Shown: positions 26,670 through 34,521 of the stretch, piece by piece | Numbering within the stretch: the first letter of the stretch is position 1 | Layout: the number at the start of each line of letters is the position of its first letter | Origin: Streptomyces canus | GTDB lineage: Bacteria; Actinomycetota; Actinomycetes; Streptomycetales; Streptomycetaceae | DNA length: 64,000 bases | NCBI RefSeq assembly: GCF_030816965.1 | Contig: NZ_JAUSYQ010000002.1 | Location: forward strand, 9,476,001-9,540,000 | Direction: 5' to 3' | Translations under genes and position numbers: made by a program | Notes under the pieces: model-generated | Told to the model about the DNA's origin: nothing | The model's input: the letters and a program-made list of their open reading frames with translations, nothing else | Database searches by the model: none

Positions 26670-26912
26670 GTGGACCACCGTCACGAAGCGCCCGGCGAGA
26701 ACGGTGACCCCGTCCCGCGGGATCTGCCGGACCAGCAGGTGGGCGAGGGTGAGGACCCCTGGGAGGTCGCCGACGTCCCGGACAAGGAACCCGGCACCGA
26801 CGAGCCCGAGGCCGTCCCCGACACCGACGAGGCGGGCACCGGCCGGCAGGGAGCGACGCGGTCGGACACCGTGCACCCGGAGCACCCGGGAGCCGAGGAG
26901 TCCACCGGTTGA
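26670..26912 (+). CDS. Small acidic hypothetical protein
   Basis: An 80-residue, highly acidic, proline-rich protein with no hydrophobic core (EGEDPWEVADVPDKEPGTDEP), so probably intrinsically disordered. GTG start with a strong AGGGAGG nine bases upstream supports real translation. I recognise no family. It lies 61 bases after the ROK gene on the same strand and converges on the epimerase gene. Confidence 0.6.
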   Translation: MDHRHEAPGENGDPVPRDLPDQQVGEGEDPWEVADVPDKEPGTDEPEAVPDTDEAGTGRQGATRSDTVHPEHPGAEESTG

Positions 26913-26933
26913 CGCCAGGGCCGCGAGGGCCGC

Positions 26934-27962
26934 TCAGCCGACCTTGCGGCCCTTCATCGGCTCCGTCCGCGCCCCCGCGCCCTGCTGCATCCCGTGCAGG
27001 AACTCCTCCAGTACCTCGGTCGCCGTGTGCTCCGGGTGCCAGCCGAGTTCCGTACGCGCACGGGTGCAGTCCATCAGCGGCAGTCGCAGGACCGCGTCGA
27101 ACAGATGCGGGGACGCGGGCAGCAGATGCAGGCCCCACGCGGCCGCGATCGCCGAGCGGGCCGCGGTGCGCGGCAGCCGTACGGGACGGGCGTCGAGCAT
27201 CCCGGCCAGCAACTCGGCGTCGACCGGCGGCTCGCCCGCCAGGTTGAAGGCGCCCCGCACGTCCGAGCGCACCGCCAGTGCGTAGGCCTGAGCGGCGTCG
27301 TCGGTGTGCAGTGCCTGCACGCGCAGACCGGGAATGTCGGGGAGGAAGGGCAGCAGATCGGGCCGCGCCAGCTGGCCCGGCAGGAAACGGCCGCCGAAGA
27401 TGCGGCGCTGCTCGCTCGCCGACTCCCGCTTGAAGAGGAACGCCGGACGCATCCGTACGACCCGGACGGCGGGGTGGTCGCGCTCGAAGGTGTCCAGGGC
27501 GCGCTCCAGATACGCCTTCTCCCGGCAGTACGCGGCGTCCGGCCAGCCGTGCGTCGGCCACGACTCGTCCACCGCGTGCTCCTTCGGACCCGGGGAGTAG
27601 GCGCCCACGGACGACGCGTGCACCAGCGTCGGCACCTTGGCCGCCGCGACCGCCTCGAACACCTGGATCGAGCCGAGGACGTTGGTGCGCCAGGTCATCG
27701 CCGGGTCGTGCGTCGGCTGGAACGCCCACGCCAGATGGACCACCGCGTCGGCGCCCGCGAACTCCTCGGTCAGGTCGGTCTGTTCCGATGCCAGGTCGAC
27801 CGCGGACCACTCGGTCCGCGCGGGCGACCAGTCCGGGATCCGCCGGGCCAGGCCCCGTACGGAGCCGACCTCCGGATCCTCGGAGAGTAGGCGCACCACG
27901 CTGGTTCCCACGTTGCCGGTGGCGCCCGTGACCACGATCCTGCTGCCGGTTGAAGTGCTCAC
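26934..27962 (-). CDS. NAD-dependent epimerase/dehydratase (extended SDR)
   Basis: A 342-residue extended short-chain dehydrogenase with Rossmann turn VTGATGNVGTSV near residue 10, the serine segment VHASSVGAYSPG and a YCREK catalytic tyrosine-lysine pair. The second half has the substrate-domain marker LHTDDAAQAYALAV. The start is GTG at 27962, preceded by AAGGAG six bases away; the longer frame up to 28052 has no such site. It reads away from the VanX-like gene, so their promoters share about 100 bases. Substrate unknown; a nucleotide sugar or steroid-like epimerase is possible. Confidence 0.83.
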   Translation of the reverse strand: MSTSTGSRIVVTGATGNVGTSVVRLLSEDPEVGSVRGLARRIPDWSPARTEWSAVDLASEQTDLTEEFAGADAVVHLAWAFQPTHDPAMTWRTNVLGSIQVFEAVAAAKVPTLVHASSVGAYSPGPKEHAVDESWPTHGWPDAAYCREKAYLERALDTFERDHPAVRVVRMRPAFLFKRESASEQRRIFGGRFLPGQLARPDLLPFLPDIPGLRVQALHTDDAAQAYALAVRSDVRGAFNLAGEPPVDAELLAGMLDARPVRLPRTAARSAIAAAWGLHLLPASPHLFDAVLRLPLMDCTRARTELGWHPEHTATEVLEEFLHGMQQGAGARTEPMKGRKVG

Positions 27963-28066
27963 GTTCGGCTCCTTCGGGCCGCTGGGGCGGGGAACTCCCC
28001 GAGTACCCGGCCCCCGGCGATGCACGCGGTGCACGGCACGGTCCGCGGCCACGAGATGATCACCCC

Positions 28067-28723
28067 ATGAGTGAGATCATCCTGATGTCCGACGCGCGTG
28101 TCGCCGCCGTCCCGGTCGAGGAGAACGGCGAACCCCTCGTGGACGTCCGCCCCCACCTCCGCGTCGACGACCGCAAGCACGAGGACTCCCGGGGTGCCGA
28201 GGTCCATCTGCGCCAGGGTGTCCTCGACCGGTTGCTCCGGGCGCAGGCTCTGCTGCCCGACGGCCTGCGCCTGCTCTTCGTCGAGGGGTACCGGCCGCCC
28301 GCCCTCCAGCGGCACTACTTCGAGACGTACGCCGACGGACTGCGCGCCGCCCGTCCGGACTGGTCCGCCGACCGGATCCGCTCGGCGGCCAGCCGTTATG
28401 TCTCCCCGCCCGAGATAGCCCCGCACAGTGCCGGCGCGGCCGTCGATCTCACGCTCGCCGACGCCGGCGGCCGCGAACTCGACCTGGGCACCGCCATGAA
28501 CGCCAATCCGGAGGAGAGTGACGGCGCCTGCTACACGGGCGCCGGCAACATCTCCGAGGAGGCCAAGGCCAACCGGGCCGTGCTGGGCGAGGCGCTGAGC
28601 GCGGCGGGCCTGGTCAACTATCCGACCGAGTGGTGGCACTGGTCCTACGGCGACCGCTACTGGGCTCTGGAGACCGGCGCGCCCGCCGCGCTGTACGGCG
28701 CGAAGGAACTCGACGCGACGTAG
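28067..28723 (+). CDS. D-alanyl-D-alanine dipeptidase, VanX/DdpX family (M15D)
   Basis: A 218-residue zinc peptidase. The M15D landmarks are intact: arginine 76 in VEGYRPP, zinc ligands histidine 120 and aspartate 127 in PHSAGAAVDLTL, and glutamate 188 and histidine 191 in EWWHWSYGD. In glycopeptide resistance VanX removes D-Ala-D-Ala; no vanH or vanA ligase is nearby, so a housekeeping role in cell-wall dipeptide recycling is more likely. No signal peptide: cytoplasmic. It is divergent from the epimerase gene, and its 3' end faces the tandem repeat array. Confidence 0.87.
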   Translation: MSEIILMSDARVAAVPVEENGEPLVDVRPHLRVDDRKHEDSRGAEVHLRQGVLDRLLRAQALLPDGLRLLFVEGYRPPALQRHYFETYADGLRAARPDWSADRIRSAASRYVSPPEIAPHSAGAAVDLTLADAGGRELDLGTAMNANPEESDGACYTGAGNISEEAKANRAVLGEALSAAGLVNYPTEWWHWSYGDRYWALETGAPAALYGAKELDAT

Positions 28724-28837
28724 CGCCTGGCGGAGGCCCCGGGATCTCCTCAGGAGGGACTGAGGATCTCGACGCGTCGTCCCTGGGGCACCGATTCTCC
28801 CGAGGAGCCGGGGCCTCGGCGCGGATCGTGCCGAGGC

Positions 28838-29312
28838 GGTTCGGGGGTTTGGGTGTGGGCTGTGCTGAGGGGGCTCGGGGGTTTGGGTGTCGGCTGTGTG
28901 GAAGGGGGCCGGGGGTCCAGGTGCCGGGCGTGTGGAAGGGGCTCGGGGCCCAGGTGCCGGCCGTGCCGAGACGGCTCGGGGGTTTGGGTGTCGGCTGTGT
29001 TGAGGGGGCTCGGGGGTTTGGATGTCGGCAGTGTGGAAGGGGTCCGAGGGTCCAGGTGCCGGGCGTGTGGAAGGGGCTCGGGCGTCCAGGTGCCGGCCGT
29101 GCGGAACGGGCTCGGGGGTTTGGGTGTCGGCTGTGTTGAGGGGGCTCGGGGCCCAGGTGCCGGCCGTGTAGTGGGGGCTCGGAGGTTTGGGCGTCGGCCG
29201 TGCTGAGGGCGCCAGGGGGTTCAGGTCCGGGCGTGCTGAGGGCGCCGGGGGGCAGGTCCGGCCGTGCTGAGGGCGCCCGGGGCCCAGGTGCCGGCCGTGT
29301 CAAAGGGCCCCA
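28838..29312. repeat. Degenerate 33-34-bp tandem repeat array, about 14 copies
   Basis: Units begin at roughly 28840, 28874, 28908, 28942, 28975, 29009, 29043, 29077, 29111, 29145, 29178, 29211, 29244 and 29276. Two unit types alternate irregularly: one with GCTCGGGGGTTTGGGTGTCGG, the other with GGGGTCCAGGTGCCGGGCGTG-like cores. The period is not a multiple of three, no frame has a ribosome binding site, and the plus strand is strongly G-rich with closely spaced G runs. I call it non-coding. It fills the space between two converging genes (28723 and 29342). Confidence 0.85.
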
Positions 29313-29341
29313 CTGATCACGACGCCGGCCGGCCCGAAGGC

Positions 29342-30301
29342 TCAGCCGAACGCGTTCACGCCCGTGAGCTCCGCCGACAGCGTCCACAGACGCTCCGCCT
29401 GCTCCGGGTCGGTCGCCCACGCCCTGACGCCGCTGCTCTCGTCGCCGTCGACGGCGGGCTCGGCGATGTCGCAGTCCTCCAGATAGACCCCGCCCATCCC
29501 GGCCAGCTGGGGCGAGGTCGCCGCCCACACCTGCGTGGCCGCGCCCTGCTCCGGGCTCTTGAAGCCCGAGGGGTTGAGCACGTTGCCCTGCTCGTCGATC
29601 CAGCCGCGCTCCACCATCTCCGCCTTGGGCAGGTGGCGCTGCAACGGGGTGAGGATGCCGCCCGGGTGGAGCGAGAAGGCCCGCACACCGCGGTCGGCGC
29701 CGCGCTTGTCGAGGTGGACGGCGAACAGGACGTTCGCCGTCTTGGCCTGGCCGTAGGCCTGCCACTTGTCGTAGCCGGTCCGCCAGTGGACGTCGTCCCA
29801 GCGCATCCCGGAGAAGTGGTGGGCGCGCGAGGACACCGAGACCACGCGGGCGCCGCCGGGCTCGATCGCCGGCCACAGCCGGTTGACCAGCGCGAAGTGA
29901 CCGAGGTGGTTGGTCGCGAACTGCGCCTCCCAGCCCGGCCCGACCCGCGTCTCCGGGCAGGCCATGATCCCGGCGTTGTCGATGACGAAGTCGACCGTGC
30001 GGCCCGAATCGAGGAACCGCTCGGCGAAGGCGCGCACGCTCTCCAGGTCGCCGAGATCCAGTTCGTCCAGTTCGACACCGTCGAGGCCGGCCAGGGCCTT
30101 CCAGGCGGTGTCGGGACGCCGGGCCGGGACGACGACCCGGGCACCTGCCTTCGTCAGCGCCCGGGTGGTCTCCAGACCGAGCCCCGAGTAGCCGCCGGTG
30201 ACGATGGCGAGCTTGCCGGACAGGTCGATGCCCGCGAGAACGTCATCGGCGGTGCTGTGGGCGCCGAACCCCGAACCGATCTTGTGCTGTGCAGTGCTCA
30301 T
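29342..30301 (-). CDS. Short-chain dehydrogenase/reductase (retinol dehydrogenase-like)
   Basis: A 319-residue classical-type SDR with cofactor motif TGGYSGLG at residues 35-42, NNAG-equivalent IDNAGIM, catalytic serine in VSVSSRAHH and YGQAK tyrosine-lysine pair. Length and the LHPGGILTPL segment match the WWOX/retinol-dehydrogenase-like subgroup. Substrate unknown. The ATG at 30301 starts MSTAQHKIG; upstream lies the 6S-like RNA gene on the same strand, followed by its terminator, so the SDR should have its own promoter. Confidence 0.85.
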   Translation of the reverse strand: MSTAQHKIGSGFGAHSTADDVLAGIDLSGKLAIVTGGYSGLGLETTRALTKAGARVVVPARRPDTAWKALAGLDGVELDELDLGDLESVRAFAERFLDSGRTVDFVIDNAGIMACPETRVGPGWEAQFATNHLGHFALVNRLWPAIEPGGARVVSVSSRAHHFSGMRWDDVHWRTGYDKWQAYGQAKTANVLFAVHLDKRGADRGVRAFSLHPGGILTPLQRHLPKAEMVERGWIDEQGNVLNPSGFKSPEQGAATQVWAATSPQLAGMGGVYLEDCDIAEPAVDGDESSGVRAWATDPEQAERLWTLSAELTGVNAFG

Positions 30302-30365
30302 GACGGGAACGCTACGAATTGGAGTGCTCTCGAAGTCAAGCCCACGCCGTCCGGGGCACCGGGCC

Positions 30366-30545
30366 CGGACAAGAGGAAGCCCCGACCGGACGGGGGAATC
30401 ACGGTCGGGGCGGTCCAGTGGTGGGCACGGACGGCGGTCGCCTCTCGGCGAAAGGCTCCACAGGGCTTCAGCCGAACGATCGTCCCTGTGGGCAAAAGGT
30501 GAGGCCCGGGGACACTGTCCCGTCCGTACCCACGGTCTGTTCAAC
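30366..30545 (-). ncRNA. ssrS: 6S-like RNA (ssrS family; scr3559-type)
   Basis: On the minus strand about 180 bases fold into 6S architecture. A 14-bp closing stem pairs GTGGGTACGGACGG (plus 30520-30533) with CCGTCCGTGCCCAC (plus 30421-30434), with one G-U. A central bubble follows whose 3' side holds a small hairpin (GCCT 30440-30443 with AGGC 30453-30456). The apex is an 8-bp hairpin CCACAGGG (30458-30465) with CCCTGTGG (30484-30491). A strong terminator ends it. No CDS fits the 297-base gap. From memory, S. coelicolor has a 6S-like RNA named scr3559 beside an oxidoreductase gene, as here. 6S RNA binds the housekeeping RNA polymerase holoenzyme. The 5' end is an estimate. Confidence 0.75.
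30368..30411 (-). terminator. Intrinsic terminator of the 6S-like RNA
   Basis: A perfect 10-bp stem pairs GCCCCGACCG (30379-30388) with CGGTCGGGGC (30402-30411), with a 13-base loop. On the minus strand the stem is followed by TTCCTCTTGTCC, a T-rich tail, giving clear leftward polarity. Confidence 0.85.
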
Positions 30546-30598
30546 CGGCAACCACCCTGTGGTGTTCCGCCGTTGAGGGCATTCCCGGGTGAGCTGTG

Positions 30599-31768
30599 TC
30601 ACCCGTGCCGACCGGTCGGAACGGTCTCGCTCCACAGGTTCTCGGCCTGCAGCAGCAGACTCCCCAGCACCGTCGTGCCGTCGCCCCCCTGCCCGGCGTG
30701 CTCCCGCAGACCGTCCTGCAACTGTCCGCGCAGCTCGCGCATCGCCGACTCGGCATGGTCGTCCGGACGGGCCGCGCCGTCGGCCGTCAGCAGCCGGTCG
30801 CTCTCCGCGTGACAGGCGTCGCCGATCAGCTGCAAAAGGTCGGCGTAGGCGTCCAGCACCGGCCTGGCGGGTGGCGCGGGGGCGCGGCTATCGTCGGCGG
30901 CCACGGCCAGGGTCCGGGTGAGCGCGCGGATGTGCCCGGTGACACGGCTCCAGCGCTCGTCGTCCTGCTCCGGCGGGATCGACGCGGGAAGCCGCCGTAC
31001 GGCACGTCGCGGGGCGGCGGTCAGACGCAGGCTCTCCCGGCTCCAGCCACGGGCGGACCGCAGCGCGTCCAGGCGGCGCTCCAGCCGGGCCGAGCCATGC
31101 GACCAGCCCTGCGCGTCCCACTCGCCGTCCCGCAGGTCACCGGCCACGATGTGCAGTACGTCGCCCGCCTCCCGGGCCAGCGCCGCGAGGTTCTCCCGTA
31201 CGTCCCGCAGATGGATCGGCGGAATCACGAAGGCGTTCACGGCGATACCGATGACCGCACCGAGGGCGGCCTGCCCCACCCGGTGGCCGACGGCGGAGAC
31301 GTCGGCGGCGCCGGTGGCGAGGGTGAACAGCGCGGTGGTGGCGCCGTAGATCCCCTGGTCGCCGAAGCGCGGCCAGTTCGCCAGCAGCATCAGCAGCGGT
31401 ACGGACAGCGCCACGGCACCCAGCGTGTTCCCGGTGACGGCCAGGGCAAGGGACGCCAGCAGCGCCCCGGCACAGATCGCCGTGAACTGCCGAGCGGCCT
31501 GAACCAGCGAGCTGTACACGGTGGCCTGCACCAGCACCACCGCCACCCAGGGCGCCATCAGGGCCATCGGGTCGCCCATCCACACGCCCGCCACGAGCCA
31601 GGCGAGGATCGCGGCGGCCGAGGCCTTGAGCGACTGCACGAGCAGATCGCGCTCCCGCCCCGGCCCACGGCAGGCGGCACGGGCCGCCCGGCCGACGGCA
31701 CGTGCCTCCTCCCGCAGCGCGTGCGTCGGGCGGGGCTGTCGACGTAGAGCTTCCGTCACACCAGTCAT
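30599..31768 (-). CDS. FUSC-family membrane protein (second copy)
   Basis: A 389-residue protein with five to six clustered N-terminal transmembrane helices (ASAAAILAWLVAGVWMG, WVAVVLVQATVYSSLV, FTAICAGALLASLALAVTG, VALSVPLLMLLANW, AALGAVIGIAVNAFVIPP). A charged helical cytoplasmic half of about 200 residues with predicted coiled coils follows. Organisation matches the ArAE/FUSC protein at 18741-20018, but the sequence is well diverged. Such proteins are putative exporters of aromatic or hydrophobic acids. The start ATG 31768 precedes a basic amphipathic N-terminus. It lies just downstream of the HAD gene on the same strand. Confidence 0.82.
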   Translation of the reverse strand: MTGVTEALRRQPRPTHALREEARAVGRAARAACRGPGRERDLLVQSLKASAAAILAWLVAGVWMGDPMALMAPWVAVVLVQATVYSSLVQAARQFTAICAGALLASLALAVTGNTLGAVALSVPLLMLLANWPRFGDQGIYGATTALFTLATGAADVSAVGHRVGQAALGAVIGIAVNAFVIPPIHLRDVRENLAALAREAGDVLHIVAGDLRDGEWDAQGWSHGSARLERRLDALRSARGWSRESLRLTAAPRRAVRRLPASIPPEQDDERWSRVTGHIRALTRTLAVAADDSRAPAPPARPVLDAYADLLQLIGDACHAESDRLLTADGAARPDDHAESAMRELRGQLQDGLREHAGQGGDGTTVLGSLLLQAENLWSETVPTGRHG

Positions 31769-31797
31769 CCGCTGTGGGTTCCGTGCTGTCCGGCAGG

Positions 31798-32454
31798 TCA
31801 TGCCAGAGGACTGTCCGCAAGGGATGCCAGCAGATGGGCCGGATCGTCGTAGATCGCCTGCGCGCCCGCCTCCACCAGGTCGGCGCGAGGGATGCCGCCG
31901 CACAGGACGCCGACGCAGCGCACACCCGCCCGGGAGCCGGCCCGCATGTCCCAGACGGTGTCGCCGACGAAGACCGCGCGCTCGGCGGGCACCCCGGCCA
32001 GCTCCAGCGCGTGTTCGACGGGCTCGGGGGCGGGCTTGCCCTCCGCCACGTCGTCGGCGCTCGCGGTGGCCATGATCGCGTCGTCCGCGGAGATCGCCCG
32101 GCGCAGCGCGGACAGTTCCGCCCCGCCCGCCGAGGTGGCGAGCACCACCCGCCAGCCGTCCTGGTCGAGACGGCGCAGCAGCCGCCCGGCGTCCTGGAGC
32201 GCCGGCAGCCGGTCGAAGTACTGCCCGTACAGGGCCTTGTGGGCGGCGCTGAGCTCCTCGTCCTGGTCCTTGTCGCGGTCGTCGCCCAGGAGATGGGCGA
32301 CGAGGTCGTCGGAGCCGAGTCCGATGGCCCGGTGCACGGCATGCATCGGCACCCGGTGGCCCGCCTGCCGCAGCGCCTCCCACCACGTCGTCACATGCAG
32401 GTGGTTGGTGTCCACCAGAGTGCCGTCGACGTCGAACACTGCCGCGCGTTGCAT
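31798..32454 (-). CDS. HAD-superfamily hydrolase (phosphoglycolate phosphatase-like)
   Basis: A 218-residue HAD subfamily I phosphatase. Motif I is VFDVDGTLVDT with nucleophile aspartate 8 and acid aspartate 10; motif II is VVLATSAGG; motif III lysine is near AEGKPAPEP; motif IV is FVGDTVWDM. The helical cap between motifs I and II (HAVHRAIGLGSDDLVAHLLG) is the Gph/PgmB type. Substrate is not readable. It starts at ATG 32454, 30 bases upstream of the FUSC gene and 39 bases downstream of the PHP gene, all leftward, so likely one operon. Confidence 0.86.
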   Translation of the reverse strand: MQRAAVFDVDGTLVDTNHLHVTTWWEALRQAGHRVPMHAVHRAIGLGSDDLVAHLLGDDRDKDQDEELSAAHKALYGQYFDRLPALQDAGRLLRRLDQDGWRVVLATSAGGAELSALRRAISADDAIMATASADDVAEGKPAPEPVEHALELAGVPAERAVFVGDTVWDMRAGSRAGVRCVGVLCGGIPRADLVEAGAQAIYDDPAHLLASLADSPLA

Positions 32455-32493
32455 GAACCGCCCCTTTCCTGTCGTGCCCTCCCTAGTACCACG

Positions 32494-33531
32494 TCAGACG
32501 TTCGCCACTCGGGACGGCACCCGGCCCTCCCGGGACCAGGCCAGCAGCTCCTCCAGACTCCAGGTGGTCACGATCCGCTCGGCCGGCACCCCGCACTCCT
32601 CCGCCCGCGCGCACCCGAGGATCTGCCAGTCGAGCTGGCCGGGCGCGTGCGCGTCGGTGTCCACCGAGAACAGCACGCCCGCGTCGACCGCCCGGCGCAG
32701 CAGCCGGCGCGGTGGATCGAGGCGCTCCGGACGGCTGTTGATCTCCACCGCCGTGCCGGACTCGGCGCACGCGGCGAACACCTCGTCCGCGTCGAACTCC
32801 GACTCGGGCCGCCCCCGCCCGGTCACCAGCCGCCCCGTGCAGTGCCCGAGGACGTTCGCGTGCGGGTCGTGCACGGCGGCCACCATGCGCCGGGTCATCG
32901 AGCGGGCGTCCATGCGCAGCTTGGAGTGCACGGACACGACCACGACGTCCAGGCGGTCCAGGAGTTCGGGTTCCTGGTCCAGCGAGCCGTCGTCGAGGAT
33001 GTCGCACTCGATGCCGGTGAGCAGCCGGAACGGCGCCCAGGTCTCGTTCAGCGCCGCCACCACGTCCAGCTGCTCCCGCAGCCGCTCCGGGGACAGCCCC
33101 CGGGCCACCGTCAGCCGCGGCGAGTGGTCGGTCAGCACCGCCCACTCGTGGCCGAGCTCCGCGGCCGTGCGGCCCATCTCCTCGATCGGGCTGCCGCCGT
33201 CCGACCAGTCGGAGTGCAGATGGCAGTCGCCCCGCAGCAGCGCCCGCAGCCGGTCGCCGCCCCCGGCGCGCGGCGCGGTGGACTCACCCTCCAGCTTCTC
33301 CAGGTAGCCGGGCACCCCTCCGGCCAGCGCCTCACGCACCACCTGCGCCGTCTTCGGGCCGACGCCCTTGAGGGACTCCAGCGACCCGGCCTGCGCGCGC
33401 TCGCGCACCTCGTCCGCGGGCAGCTCGGCCAGCACCCGGCCCGCCGTACGGAAGGCACGCACGCGGTACGTCGGTGCCAGGGACCGCTCCAGCAGGAAGG
33501 CGATCCGGTCCAGGGCTTCGACGGGATCCAT
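32494..33531 (-). CDS. PHP-domain hydrolase with N-terminal helix-hairpin-helix (PolX C-terminal type)
   Basis: A 345-residue protein. Residues 1-65 form a polymerase beta-like 8-kDa/helix-hairpin-helix segment (LESLKGVGPKTAQVV). From about 100 a PHP metallohydrolase domain starts with CHLHSDWSDGG (histidines 104 and 106), with further ligands in VLTDHSPRL, GIECDIL, VVVSVHSKL and SVDTDAHAP. This is the layout of the C-terminal half of family X DNA polymerases without the nucleotidyltransferase core. PHP domains act as phosphoesterases or 3'-5' exonucleases, so a DNA-repair or phosphatase role is likely. The ATG 33531 was chosen at MDPVEALDRIA. Confidence 0.84.
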   Translation of the reverse strand: MDPVEALDRIAFLLERSLAPTYRVRAFRTAGRVLAELPADEVRERAQAGSLESLKGVGPKTAQVVREALAGGVPGYLEKLEGESTAPRAGGGDRLRALLRGDCHLHSDWSDGGSPIEEMGRTAAELGHEWAVLTDHSPRLTVARGLSPERLREQLDVVAALNETWAPFRLLTGIECDILDDGSLDQEPELLDRLDVVVVSVHSKLRMDARSMTRRMVAAVHDPHANVLGHCTGRLVTGRGRPESEFDADEVFAACAESGTAVEINSRPERLDPPRRLLRRAVDAGVLFSVDTDAHAPGQLDWQILGCARAEECGVPAERIVTTWSLEELLAWSREGRVPSRVANV

Positions 33532-33711
33532 CACCACCTCCTCCTCCAGAGTTCCCCACGCCCACGGGGCCCGCACGACGGGCGAGCGGTTTGTCGGGTA
33601 CGCCGCCGGGTACTGCGATGCCTCGTCGGATGTCACTCGGACCTCGGACTCCGGACGTCCGGCAACCGCCTCGTCACCCCTGACGACGCCCCCCTTCCCG
33701 AGGAGGCCCAG

Positions 33712-34521
33712 ATGTCCGCCCCCACCGCACCCCGCAGCAAGGTGGCCGTGATCACCGGAGCCGACTCCGGCATCGGCAGGGCCACCGCCGTCCGGCTGGC
33801 CCGGGCGGGGATGGACATCGGCATCACATGGCACACCGATCTCAAAGGTGCCGAGGAGACCGCCGAGGAGGTCCGCGCCCACGGGCAGCGGGCCGTCGTG
33901 GCCCAGATGGACCTCACGCGGCTGCCCGTCGCCGCCGGCACGGTCGACGAACTGTGCGACCGGCTCGGCCGCCTCGACGTGCTGGTCAACAACGCGGGCA
34001 CGGGCACCATGACGCCCTTCCTCGACCTGGAGCTCGACACCGTCCGCGAGGTCCTCGACGTCGACCTCGTCGGTCCCTTCCTGTGCGGCCAGCGGGCCGC
34101 CCGGCACATGATCCGGCAGGGCTCGGGCGGCCGGATCGTCAACGTGACCTCCGTCCACGAGCACCAGCCGCGGGTCGGCGCCGCCCCCTACTGCGCGGCC
34201 AAGGGCGGCCTCGGGCTGCTCACCCAGGTCATGGCCCTGGAACTCGCCGAGCACGGCATCACCGTCAACGCGGTCGCGCCCGGGGAGATCGCCACCCCGA
34301 TGACCGGCCAGGACGACACAGACGTTCGGACCGAGGACCGCCCCGGCGTCCCGCTCGGCCGTCCGGGGGACGCCCGTGAGGTGGCCGCCGTGATCGCCTT
34401 CCTCGCCGGCCCCGAGGCCACGTATGTCACCGGCGCGTCCTGGAGTGTCGACGGCGGCATGCTCCGGATGGGCCCGCAGGCCGGCTCGCACCTCGAGGAC
34501 GACGAGTGGCGGCGCCCTTGA
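33712..34521 (+). CDS. SDR-family oxidoreductase (glucose-1-dehydrogenase-like)
   Basis: A 269-residue classical SDR with TGADSGIGRAT near residue 16, NNAG near 91, catalytic serine in VNVTSVHEHQ and YCAAKGG (tyrosine-lysine), ending in the typical VTGASWSVDGGMLRM. The pattern resembles glucose/ribitol dehydrogenases and stress-related YgcW-like SDRs. A GAGGAGG ribosome binding site lies just before the ATG. Its stop overlaps the start of the topoisomerase IB gene by 16 bases, implying translational coupling in the ancestral operon. Confidence 0.86.
   Translation: MSAPTAPRSKVAVITGADSGIGRATAVRLARAGMDIGITWHTDLKGAEETAEEVRAHGQRAVVAQMDLTRLPVAAGTVDELCDRLGRLDVLVNNAGTGTMTPFLDLELDTVREVLDVDLVGPFLCGQRAARHMIRQGSGGRIVNVTSVHEHQPRVGAAPYCAAKGGLGLLTQVMALELAEHGITVNAVAPGEIATPMTGQDDTDVRTEDRPGVPLGRPGDAREVAAVIAFLAGPEATYVTGASWSVDGGMLRMGPQAGSHLEDDEWRRP

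Noticed and set aside
28067..28723. Vancomycin resistance cluster
   Set aside because: Only a VanX-family dipeptidase is present; no vanH, vanA-type ligase or vanRS is adjacent, and the VanZ-like gene is 9 kb away.
28630..29206. Glycine-rich repeat protein encoded by the tandem repeats
   Set aside because: The 34-base period rotates through all three frames, there is no ribosome binding site, and variation does not respect codon positions.
28838..29312. CRISPR array
   Set aside because: Units are contiguous and degenerate with no unique spacers, and no cas gene is nearby; it is a tandem repeat.
30298..30495. A 65-codon leftward frame in the SDR/FUSC gap
   Set aside because: It lies inside the region folded as 6S-like RNA and its terminator and has no ribosome binding site.
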